Shown here piece after piece: positions 21,860 through 26,726 of a stretch of 29,539 bases of DNA. Source of the stretch: a virus; the IMG/VR virus record IMGVR_UViG_3300042868_004804, positions 1 to 29,539 of that record; one strand, 5' to 3'. The notes beneath the pieces are model-generated. The model saw only the letters and a list, made by a program, of their open reading frames with translations. It made no database searches and was not told where the DNA came from. A program made the translations under genes and the position numbers. Numbering within the stretch: position 1 is the first letter of the stretch; every line of letters begins with the position of its first letter.

Positions 21860-22051
21860 ATGAGAGTCTATGAAATTGCTAAGCAGTTAGACATTCCTTC
21901 AAAAGATGTAAAGATGTATTTAGAATACATTGGTCAGCCCGTCAAGTCTGCATCGTCAGGCGTTGAACCAATGTTTGCTGAAATAGTTATCAAAAGAATA
22001 AACAAGACCTATGAGGAATTTGTGCCTTGTTGGTCATTCCCACCATTCTAA
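21860..22051 (+). CDS. Free-standing IF-2 N-terminal domain (IF2_N-like) protein
   Basis: 63 aa. MRVYEIAKQLDIPSKDVKMYL, then GQPVKSASSGVEP is the IF2_N signature found at the start of bacterial translation initiation factor IF-2 (R-V-x-E-L-A-K-x-L, S-K-x-V, VKSASSxVE). Only this domain is present, followed by one helix (EIVIKRINKTYEEF) and an aromatic, proline-rich end; the GTPase and later domains are absent. It might compete with host IF-2 for the 30S ribosome or another partner, adjusting initiation during infection. GAGGT precedes the ATG. It is alone under promoter 3, and promoter 4 starts 2 nt after its stop. The domain call is firm; the role is inference. Confidence 0.85.
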   Translation: MRVYEIAKQLDIPSKDVKMYLEYIGQPVKSASSGVEPMFAEIVIKRINKTYEEFVPCWSFPPF

Positions 22052-22052
22052 A

Positions 22053-22075
22053 ATGTCAGACCTATCTGATAGAAT
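22053..22075 (+). promoter_or_regulatory. TGTCA-N11 promoter 4
   Basis: ATGTCA, GACCTATCTGA (11 nt), TAGAAT, extended -10 TGA. The leader has CCTACAAGAAA. No clear dyad. Drives 22108, 22389 and 22528. Confidence 0.8.
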
Positions 22076-22107
22076 AAATACCCTACCTACAAGAAATGAG
22101 AAATAAA

Positions 22108-22392
22108 ATGGGACTAAACTTCGCAAATGAATTATCCACTATGGATACAATGCCACTTGAGGCACAGATTAACCTACACTTGCAATACAATTGCTATCCT
22201 CCAGTACCGTCCTCAATGGTACAGCCTTGCATAGATGCTATTAACGCAATTTGGAATGAGGACTACTTTGCAGAAATTGAATTGCCTCAAGGAATTTCGT
22301 GGCGTGGTAGTAACTATGCACCTGCCTCTGCAATTGTTGAGGGTCATCGTTTAGATGCTTGGGTATCTGAACCTGAATGGGAGGAAGAATGA
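22108..22392 (+). CDS. 94-aa phage protein of unknown function
   Basis: Starts at the ATG at 22108, chosen because other operons of this arm place the ATG about 10-15 nt after the CCTAC/AAAGAAA leader; an upstream ATG at 22096 would lie inside that leader. The product begins MGLNFANELSTMDTMPLEAQI, has a tryptophan-rich middle (AINAIWNEDYF, then GISWRGSNYAPASAI) and an acidic end (EPEWEEE). Not recognised. Its stop overlaps the next ATG (ATGA). Confidence 0.65.
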   Translation: MGLNFANELSTMDTMPLEAQINLHLQYNCYPPVPSSMVQPCIDAINAIWNEDYFAEIELPQGISWRGSNYAPASAIVEGHRLDAWVSEPEWEEE

Positions 22393-22526
22393 AATTTATA
22401 GCAACACCTGAACAACTTAGGGCTAGGCTTGAGTTGCGTAGGAGCAACGCTTCTGCCAAGCACGTTAATAAAAAGAAATACACACGCAAGAAAAAACACG
22501 TTGGCAAATCTACCTTTTGGGATTAG
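22389..22526 (+). CDS. 45-aa highly basic protein
   Basis: MKFIATPEQLRARLELRRSN is followed by a lysine/arginine-rich stretch (KHVNKKKYTRKKKHVGK), suggesting binding to RNA or DNA. Translation is coupled to the upstream gene through ATGA. Not a recognised family. Confidence 0.6.
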   Translation: MKFIATPEQLRARLELRRSNASAKHVNKKKYTRKKKHVGKSTFWD

Positions 22527-22527
22527 T

Positions 22528-22659
22528 ATGAAATTTCTATTTGCACTATTTGTAATTGCACTTCTTGTATTGCCTGTCATTGGTTTTGTTGATGGACTTG
22601 GTTATAAAAAAAATGATAATGAGTATTTAGATTCTGCAAGGTGGAGTGACGGAAAGTAG
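22528..22659 (+). CDS. 43-aa single-helix membrane protein
   Basis: A strongly hydrophobic N-terminal helix (FLFALFVIALLVLPVIGFV) with a short polar tail ending in RWSDGK. It could be membrane-anchored or a secreted peptide; no lipobox is seen. It starts one base after the upstream stop. Last gene before composite module C. Confidence 0.6.
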   Translation: MKFLFALFVIALLVLPVIGFVDGLGYKKNDNEYLDSARWSDGK

Positions 22660-22663
22660 GAGC

Positions 22664-22738
22664 AGCTCGAAAGAGCCGCGCCCTGTGGATAACTTTTATT
22701 TAAGAAGTTTAAGAAAAGATCCTGGATTATCCTGAAAA
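22664..22738 (+). repeat. Composite intergenic module C
   Basis: AGCTC-GAAA-GAG can form a short GNRA-capped hairpin (GCTC/GAGC), followed by CCGCGCCC, a perfect DnaA-box 9-mer TGTGGATAA (22684-22692), the direct repeat TTTAAGAAGTTTAAGAA (22699-22715) and CCTGAAAAA running into promoter 5. It is one of the two most complete copies. Confidence 0.85.
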
Positions 22739-22770
22739 ATGTCAGACCCTTATGCTATGATGAAATCATA
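22739..22770 (+). promoter_or_regulatory. TGTCA-N11 promoter 5
   Basis: ATGTCA, GACCCTTATGC (11 nt), TATGAT, extended -10 TGC. Perfect dyad TATGAT-GAA-ATCATA. Drives 22791. Confidence 0.85.
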
Positions 22771-22790
22771 CCTACAAAGAAAGATGAAAA

Positions 22791-23021
22791 ATGTTTACCC
22801 TTAACAATATTCGTAAAACTGATGACTTAAGTGGATACTATGTAGATTCTCATTCATGCCCTATATGTAGCGATACCCTAACAATCTATGTGTCTTCTGA
22901 TGAATTGTATCGTTATAATCAAGGGGCTTATGCACAAGATGTAATATCAAGAGTGCCACCATCTTGGCGTGAACGTTTTATTAGTGGTATTTGTGAAGAC
23001 TGTTGGGATCTTGAAGATTAA
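22791..23021 (+). CDS. Double-CxxC zinc-finger-like protein
   Basis: 76 aa. CPIC near residue 23 and CEDC near residue 68 enclose a helical, aromatic insert (DELYRYNQGAYAQDVISRVPPSWRERF). The spacing suggests one zinc site holding two ends of a small fold. It ends acidic. The CCTACAAAGAAAG leader lies before the ATG. Single-gene operon between promoters 5 and 6. Function unknown; a protein- or nucleic-acid-binding role is possible. Confidence 0.72.
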   Translation: MFTLNNIRKTDDLSGYYVDSHSCPICSDTLTIYVSSDELYRYNQGAYAQDVISRVPPSWRERFISGICEDCWDLED

Positions 23022-23025
23022 TAAA

Positions 23026-23054
23026 ATGTCAGACCCTTGTGATAAGATAAATCT
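23026..23054 (+). promoter_or_regulatory. TGTCA-N11 promoter 6
   Basis: ATGTCA, GACCCTTGTGA (11 nt), TAAGAT, extended -10 TGA. Dyad AGAT-AA-ATCT. Drives the six-gene run 23079-24046. Confidence 0.85.
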
Positions 23055-23078
23055 ATACCTACTAAAGAAAGAAACACT

Positions 23079-23201
23079 ATGTCAGATACAGAACTAATCA
23101 AGAATTTATTCGAGGGTGTCATAGATGACAATGCCCTTGCAAAATTGTCTAAAGAAGAATTAGATGCTATTAACAAAATGCTAACGGAAGCAGGTTACTA
23201 A
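23079..23201 (+). CDS. 40-aa acidic helical protein
   Basis: MSDTELIKNLFEGVIDDNAL, then a helix KLSKEELDAINKMLTEAGY. Small and acidic, not recognised. The AAAGAAAGAAAC leader precedes the ATG. First gene in the longest operon of this arm, separated by one base from the next. Confidence 0.6.
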   Translation: MSDTELIKNLFEGVIDDNALAKLSKEELDAINKMLTEAGY

Positions 23202-23202
23202 A

Positions 23203-23517
23203 ATGGGTGCTAGAGTAAATTACATCTTTGACGATGGAACAGATTCATTAGTTGTATTGTATTCCCATTGGGGTGCAGATAGTATTGCTGAAGATTTAGA
23301 CATGGCTTTCACTCATGCTATTTCTCGTCAAGGTGATTATTCATACTGGACAAGAATGGTTATTAGTTATTTAATTAAAGACCAATTACTAGACCCAACA
23401 GGATTTGGTATCTTTGCAATTTCCCGTCAAGAAATGGATACGCTTGACAACTGGGGTGACAATGTGATAGTATCTTGTAAAACAGCCACGCACGATTATC
23501 AAGGAGTGTTCGTATAA
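23203..23517 (+). CDS. 104-aa phage protein of unknown function
   Basis: MGARVNYIFDDGTDSLVVLYS, then HWGADSIAEDLDMAFTHAISR, then YWTRMVISYLIKDQLL, with GFGIFAISRQEMD near the end. It is a compact alpha/beta protein of a type often seen in phage small-gene arms; no named family. Its stop overlaps the next ATG (TAATG). Confidence 0.68.
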   Translation: MGARVNYIFDDGTDSLVVLYSHWGADSIAEDLDMAFTHAISRQGDYSYWTRMVISYLIKDQLLDPTGFGIFAISRQEMDTLDNWGDNVIVSCKTATHDYQGVFV

Positions 23518-23666
23518 TGGGACAAATGAAAACAATAGAAATGATTCTAATGGAAAACCACCCCAATGGAATCTTTAATGAAGACGATGTGTGGGAAGCC
23601 ATTGCAGAAGCAACTGGAATGGATTATTCAGAAATAGCAGACGGAGATCTAGCAGAATGGTTATAA
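23517..23666 (+). CDS. 49-aa acidic protein of unknown function
   Basis: Starts in a TAATG overlap. MGQMKTIEMILMENHPNGIF is followed by DDVWEAIAEATGMDYSEIAD and an acidic end, a pattern that could be a small helical fold. Function unknown. Confidence 0.6.
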   Translation: MGQMKTIEMILMENHPNGIFNEDDVWEAIAEATGMDYSEIADGDLAEWL

Positions 23667-23668
23667 AA

Positions 23669-23845
23669 ATGAAAACTCAAACAGAACTAGCAGAAGAAAT
23701 GGCAAATGAATTTGCTGCTTGTGGAAGTGAAGACATTACAGTATTTGCAATCCTAGATGTATTAGCATCAACAGGTATTTCACTTATTGAAAAATCTTTA
23801 AGTTCCCCTGTACAAGAATTGTATGCGTTGTATGAAACTATTTAA
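23669..23845 (+). CDS. 58-aa helical protein of unknown function
   Basis: ATG at 23669, two bases after the upstream stop; an upstream in-frame extension lies wholly within the preceding gene and is not needed. Helical and acidic: KTQTELAEEMANEFAACGSE, then ITVFAILDVLASTGISLIEK. The next gene starts inside its last codons. Confidence 0.6.
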   Translation: MKTQTELAEEMANEFAACGSEDITVFAILDVLASTGISLIEKSLSSPVQELYALYETI

Positions 23846-23960
23846 TCGCAAACCAGAATTAACAGAAGATGAAATATATTCTAAGTTAGATAAACTAATG
23901 GGAGAAATGTCTTCTATTGATATTTATCTTGAATACCTCGAACTAAGGGAAGGGATGTAA
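23832..23960 (+). CDS. 42-aa charged helical protein
   Basis: Overlaps the upstream gene by 14 nt in another frame. MKLFNRKPELTEDEIYSKLD, then LMGEMSSIDIYLEYLELREG is helical with alternating charge. Ends in TAATG. Function unknown. Confidence 0.55.
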   Translation: MKLFNRKPELTEDEIYSKLDKLMGEMSSIDIYLEYLELREGM

Positions 23961-24046
23961 TGGTCCTTGGATTCTTGCTAGTGTTTTTTATATATTCAAT
24001 TACTATAATGACAAGTATTTATTTTAGTAATGAAATTAAAACCTAG
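23960..24046 (+). CDS. 28-aa membrane micropeptide
   Basis: A single hydrophobic helix (VLGFLLVFFIYSITIMTSIYF) with a short polar end. It begins in a TAATG overlap, and its stop TAG overlaps the AGCT that begins composite module D. Short, but coupling and position support it. Confidence 0.5.
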   Translation: MVLGFLLVFFIYSITIMTSIYFSNEIKT

Positions 24047-24136
24047 CTCGAAGGATCCGCGCCCCAAGACCTGGCATTTGTCAAGTCTTTAAGATGTGAT
24101 CTAAATCACCCCTGAATTACCTGAATGGATTTGATT
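24045..24136 (+). repeat. Composite intergenic module D
   Basis: AGCTCGAAGGAT leads into CCGCGCCCC (24057-24065). Instead of a DnaA box there are two hairpins, AAGAC/GTCTT (24066-24089) and GTGAT-CTAA-ATCAC (24096-24109), then CCCCTGAATTACCTGAA. Leads into promoter 7. Confidence 0.75.
24095..24110. promoter_or_regulatory. Crp/GlxR-like operator
   Basis: TGTGATCTAAATCACC fits TGTGA-N6-TCACA with one mismatch and has the central TA of the GlxR consensus. It lies about 27 nt before the promoter-7 box and also forms the second hairpin of module D, so it may simply be a hairpin. Confidence 0.4.
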
Positions 24137-24168
24137 TTGTCAGACCTTTCTGGTATAGTAATACTATA
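24137..24168 (+). promoter_or_regulatory. TGTCA-N11 promoter 7
   Basis: TTGTCA, GACCTTTCTGG (11 nt), TATAGT, extended -10 TGG. Perfect dyad TATAGT-AAT-ACTATA. The leader contains a hairpin GGGAA-ACAA-TTCCC (24177-24190) before the ribosome site. Confidence 0.85.
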
Positions 24169-24209
24169 ACAACAACGGGAAACAATTCCCCAAAAGAAAA
24201 GAGAAGCAA

Positions 24210-24365
24210 ATGGCAAAGACAATCGCCCCAACTGTTGGCTCACAGTTCGTAACGGCAAAGAGCAAAGTAACTGGTATCGTTCAGGAAGTAGTAAAGAACG
24301 CTAACGGCTCAATGCGTATCCGTCTTGACGTAAATGGTCAAGACCGTTGGACTACTGCTAAGTAG
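24210..24365 (+). CDS. 51-aa small beta-type protein in its own transcription unit
   Basis: MAKTIAPTVGSQFVTAKSKV, then TGIVQEVVKN, then SMRIRLDVNGQDRWTTAK: short alternating strands and a basic charge suggest a small SH3- or KOW-like barrel that may bind nucleic acid. I recall similar short proteins in actinophages but cannot name a family. Codon use is richer in C-ending codons than in its neighbours, as in highly expressed genes. It has a dedicated promoter (7), a 5' leader hairpin, a GAGAAG ribosome site and a strong terminator directly after it. Confidence 0.72.
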   Translation: MAKTIAPTVGSQFVTAKSKVTGIVQEVVKNANGSMRIRLDVNGQDRWTTAK

Positions 24366-24378
24366 TTAAGACAAGTTT

Positions 24379-24412
24379 GGGTGGGGTGTTTATCTTCGTT
24401 TTCGCCCCACCC
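24379..24412 (+). terminator. Strong hairpin terminator after the 51-aa gene
   Basis: GGGTGGGG (24379-24386) pairs perfectly with CCCCACCC (24405-24412) around an 18-nt loop; outer bases AGTTT and AAACT can extend the stem across a TT bulge. The U-run is short. The promoter-8 box overlaps the outer stem at 24418, so ending one unit and starting the next share sequence. Confidence 0.8.
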
Positions 24413-24417
24413 TTAAA

Positions 24418-24446
24418 CTGTCAGACCTCTATGATAAGATAAATCT
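24418..24446 (+). promoter_or_regulatory. TGTCA-N11 promoter 8
   Basis: CTGTCA, GACCTCTATGA (11 nt), TAAGAT, extended -10 TGA. Dyad AGAT-AA-ATCT. The leader has CCTACAAAAGAAAGA. Drives 24471 and perhaps the tRNA. Confidence 0.82.
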
Positions 24447-24470
24447 ACCTACAAAAGAAAGAAGAACACT

Positions 24471-24947
24471 ATGGGACTAGATATGTACCTTCGTGCAAGC
24501 GAATACGTTTACCGTCACAACTTTAATCGTCAAGAAGATGAAGACACGATTAACCCAATCTTTAATGAAATTGTTAGTCGTCTTGAATTAGAAGATGTAA
24601 TTGACAAGAGTGGCTTTGCTGGTATTACTGTTGATGTACCAATGGGCTACTGGCGTAAATCAAATATGATTCATCATTGGTTTGTAAATAACTTAGCAGA
24701 TGGTGTTGATGAATGTCAGCCAATCTATGTTCGTAGAGAAAATCTAGAACAGTTAAAAGAACTTTGCATTGAAGTAATTGCTAATCCAGAAAGTGCAGAA
24801 GAATTATTACCAACAGGTAGTGGATTCTTTTTTGGCTCTACTGACTATGATGAATACTACTTTGGAGATTTGAACGATACTATTGGCATTATTAACAGAT
24901 GCCTTGAAAGTAAGTTCGATAGTTTTGAGTATCAAGCCTCTTGGTAA
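24471..24947 (+). CDS. Conserved MGLDMYL-type phage protein of unknown function
   Basis: 158 aa. It belongs to a widespread phage family that starts MGLDMYL and contains GYWRKSNMIHHWFVNN, then DECQPIYVRRENLEQLKELC, then LLPTGSGFFFGSTDYDEYYF. All these blocks are complete here, and the length is usual. The conserved His, Cys and aromatic residues suggest a binding or catalytic site, but no activity is known to me. The GAAAGAAGAAC leader precedes the ATG. It is followed by an 84-nt gap and the tRNA-Asp gene. Confidence 0.8.
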   Translation: MGLDMYLRASEYVYRHNFNRQEDEDTINPIFNEIVSRLELEDVIDKSGFAGITVDVPMGYWRKSNMIHHWFVNNLADGVDECQPIYVRRENLEQLKELCIEVIANPESAEELLPTGSGFFFGSTDYDEYYFGDLNDTIGIINRCLESKFDSFEYQASW

Positions 24948-25031
24948 GATAACTCAATTAATTAAAAGGTAGCCAATACCGCCAGGTTGTTGGTGATTGA
25001 ATGATAGAGATCTAAATCCTGGCACACACTT
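24948..25031 (+). other. Gap between the MGLDMYL-type gene and the tRNA
   Basis: No gene is seen. GCCAGG (24981-24986) can pair with CCTGGC (25018-25023) just upstream of the tRNA across a long loop, which may mark a processing site or be chance. Confidence 0.35.
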
Positions 25032-25105
25032 GGTCTGGTGGCTCAGTTGGTTAGAGCACCGCCCTGTCACGGCGGAGGTCGTGGGTTCAAGTCCCATCCA
25101 GATCG
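25032..25105 (+). tRNA. tRNA-Asp (anticodon GTC)
   Basis: A complete 74-nt cloverleaf: acceptor GGTCTGG with CCAGATC (one G-T pair), D-stem GCTC/GAGC, anticodon stem CCGCC/GGCGG with loop CTGTCAC (anticodon GTC), variable loop AGGTC, T-stem GTGGG/CCCAT with loop TTCAAGT, and discriminator G. CCA is not encoded. It is the only tRNA in the window. The AGCT that begins composite module E follows 4 nt after its end. Confidence 0.95.
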
Positions 25106-25108
25106 CAG

Positions 25109-25167
25109 AGCTGAGCCGCGCCCCCTGTGGATAACTTATTTAAGAAGTTTAAGAAATCTCCCTGAAA
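25109..25167 (+). repeat. Composite intergenic module E
   Basis: AGCTGAG, CCGCGCCCC (25116-25124), a perfect DnaA-box 9-mer TGTGGATAA (25126-25134), TTTAAGAAGTTTAAGAA (25139-25155), then CCCTGAAA directly into promoter 9. It is the most compact complete copy and serves as the reference for the module. Confidence 0.88.
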
Positions 25168-25199
25168 ATGTCAGACCCTTGTGGTATGATTTCATCATA
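25168..25199 (+). promoter_or_regulatory. TGTCA-N11 promoter 9
   Basis: ATGTCA, GACCCTTGTGG (11 nt), TATGAT, extended -10 TGG. Perfect dyad TATGAT-TTC-ATCATA. Drives 25221. Confidence 0.85.
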
Positions 25200-25220
25200 A
25201 CCTACTAGAAAGAAGTAACA

Positions 25221-26018
25221 ATGCCAAACTGGGTATTCAATTCACTTGTTGTATCAGGTGAGCAATCAGAATTAGATAAGATGGTTGCACAACTTAACCA
25301 GCCATTCGTAAAGCATTTCCCTGAGCATAAATTTGAGAACGGTGAAATTGTTTGGGTTGCAGATGAACAGCACTATGACAATCCTGTCTTTGCTTTTTGG
25401 AACATTGTAAAGCCAACAGACCTTGAAGCATACTATGAAACAGATGTGCACAAGGGTAACAAGAACATCAAGAAAGATGATGATGGTAAATTTGATGGTG
25501 AATCTTTTATGCAAGAGTTTGTTCGCTCTATGAAAGAAGACCAAGACTGGTATCATTGGAACTGCCGTAACTGGGGAACTAAGTGGGACGTAGCAGTAGA
25601 TAATAAGTCTGAGTATCCTAACACTATTAAAACTGTTAATGATGATGGTTCTGTTATGTACCATTTCCAAACCGCTTGGAGTCCTGTTGGCGAGGTTCTA
25701 ATGAAACTATCAGAACAATACCCAACTCTTGAGTTTGACTATGAGTATGAGGAAGAGCAGGGTTGGGGTGGAAGATGCACATTTGAAGGTGGAGAAGACA
25801 TAGCCTGTGAACAATGGGACATTCCAGAATCCCACGCTGACCACAAAGCACTAGATAGAGAGTGCCAATGTGAGTATGACGACACACCAGAGTATTGGTA
25901 TCAAGATTGCCCTGTGGATACCACTAAATTCAAGTGGGATTCAGAACTAGAGGAATGGGTAGAATTGTCAGACCTCTCTGATACACTAGTTTCAACAAAC
26001 AACCTACAAGGAGAATAA
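25221..26018 (+). CDS. DUF1281/YubB ferredoxin-like (Api92-like) protein
   Basis: 265 aa. MPNWVFNSLVVSGEQSELDKM at the start, then FWNIVKPTDLEAYY, then YHWNCRNWGTKWDVAVD, then FQTAWSPVGEVLMKLSEQYP matches the plan of the DUF1281/YubB-like ferredoxin-fold family found in phages and plasmids, whose function is unknown. The C-terminal 80 residues are acidic and rich in Cys and Trp (ECQCEYDDTPEYWYQDCPVD), possibly an added metal-binding tail. The CCTACTAGAAAGAAG leader precedes the ATG. The last 18 codons contain promoter 10 for the next gene. Confidence 0.8.
   Translation: MPNWVFNSLVVSGEQSELDKMVAQLNQPFVKHFPEHKFENGEIVWVADEQHYDNPVFAFWNIVKPTDLEAYYETDVHKGNKNIKKDDDGKFDGESFMQEFVRSMKEDQDWYHWNCRNWGTKWDVAVDNKSEYPNTIKTVNDDGSVMYHFQTAWSPVGEVLMKLSEQYPTLEFDYEYEEEQGWGGRCTFEGGEDIACEQWDIPESHADHKALDRECQCEYDDTPEYWYQDCPVDTTKFKWDSELEEWVELSDLSDTLVSTNNLQGE
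25965..25987 (+). promoter_or_regulatory. TGTCA-N11 promoter 10, inside a coding region
   Basis: TTGTCA, GACCTCTCTGA (11 nt), TACACT, extended -10 TGA, within the last codons of the 25221 gene, where it encodes LSDLSDTL. A CCTACAAGGAG leader follows. The -10 is the weakest of the set and the dyad is absent. Confidence 0.7.
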
Positions 26019-26020
26019 TC

Positions 26021-26530
26021 GTGGAATTCACAACAAGTGAGCCAACATTCGGAATACCAGCAACTATAACACCAATGTCAGAGCAAGTAGCAGTAACACC
26101 AGCGTATGACCCAAAGGCAACTATCTTAGTACGCAAGGGTTACTACTATGGCACACCTTCAGATTCAAAGTTTGACTTAGAAAATGCAGACGACATTTCC
26201 AGAACTTACTGGAGGCTAGATGCACTACAAGAAACTAACAACCGTAACTCACGAGCACAAGACAAGTTAAAAGATTATCTTGTTGAGAACTTTGATGAGA
26301 TTGGTGAAGAACACGCAACTGAAATTGCAAACATCTTTGGCATTGACTTGTCCAAGGAAGTTGAAGTTGAATTCAATGTAACAATCAAAGCAACTGTTTC
26401 TATTCCTGTCAATGAAGATGCTTCTGATTTAAGTGTCTATGACTTTGACATCACAATCGAATCAAATGAGTCTAAGTATGAGATTCAAGAATTTGATGCA
26501 GACATTGATTCAATAGACGAAAGATACTAG
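26021..26530 (+). CDS. 169-aa phage protein of unknown function
   Basis: Starts at a GTG with AAGGAG 7 nt upstream, the best ribosome site of this arm. The N-terminus is low-complexity (TTSEPTFGIPATITPMSEQVA), then KATILVRKGYYYG, a helical block (YLVENFDEIGEEHATEIANIF) and beta strands (EVEVEFNVTIKATVSIPV), ending strongly acidic. I have seen similar proteins in actinophages but know no function. It follows the YubB-like gene by 2 nt and has the intragenic promoter 10. Confidence 0.7.
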   Translation: MEFTTSEPTFGIPATITPMSEQVAVTPAYDPKATILVRKGYYYGTPSDSKFDLENADDISRTYWRLDALQETNNRNSRAQDKLKDYLVENFDEIGEEHATEIANIFGIDLSKEVEVEFNVTIKATVSIPVNEDASDLSVYDFDITIESNESKYEIQEFDADIDSIDERY

Positions 26531-26553
26531 AATTCTCTTCTGGTAGGTAGAGA

Positions 26554-26580
26554 GGTCCTGGGCATGACAATAAACTGCCC
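26554..26580 (+). other. Possible structured RNA element, copy 1
   Basis: GGTCCTGGGCATGAC followed by AATAAACTGCCC. GGGC pairs with GCCC around a 13-nt loop, and flanking GAGAG (26550-26554) pairs with CTCTC. GTC before and GAC inside could form a second, pseudoknotted stem. A near-identical copy lies at 27777-27804 with a compensatory change in the stem. It sits after the 26021 gene and just before module F. Confidence 0.55.
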
Positions 26581-26587
26581 CTCTCAA

Positions 26588-26667
26588 AGCTTGATCCGCG
26601 CCCCGTTATCAAATCGTTATTTAAGAGGTTAAGAAAATGCCCCTGAAATGTCTGATTAGATTAGGAA
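26588..26667 (+). repeat. Composite intergenic module F
   Basis: AGCTTGAT, CCGCGCCCC (26596-26604), no DnaA box (GTTATCAAATCGTTAT instead), TTTAAGAGGTTAAGAA (26620-26635), CCCCTGAAATGTCTGA, then promoter 11. The CCCTGAAATGTCTGATTAGAT stretch looks like a degenerate extra promoter box. Confidence 0.8.
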
Positions 26668-26699
26668 ATGTCAGACCTCTGTGTTATAGTAAGACTATT
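26668..26699 (+). promoter_or_regulatory. TGTCA-N11 promoter 11
   Basis: ATGTCA, GACCTCTGTGT (11 nt), TATAGT, extended -10 TGT. Dyad ATAGT-AAG-ACTAT (5 bp). The leader carries AGGAG. Drives 26727. Confidence 0.85.
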
Positions 26700-26726
26700 A
26701 AACAAACTACCTCCTAGGAGAAAAAA

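Noticed and set aside
23591-23668. Longer N-terminus for the 58-aa protein at 23669
   Set aside because: The extension lies inside the preceding gene in another frame and has no ribosome site; the ATG at 23669 fits the coupled spacing.
25032-25105. tRNA as a phage attachment site
   Set aside because: No integrase or duplicated tRNA end is seen in the window, so the tRNA is annotated only as a phage tRNA gene.
25272-26136. Minus-strand open frames opposite the YubB-like gene and its neighbour
   Set aside because: Shadow frames of well-supported plus-strand genes, with no ribosome sites or promoters.
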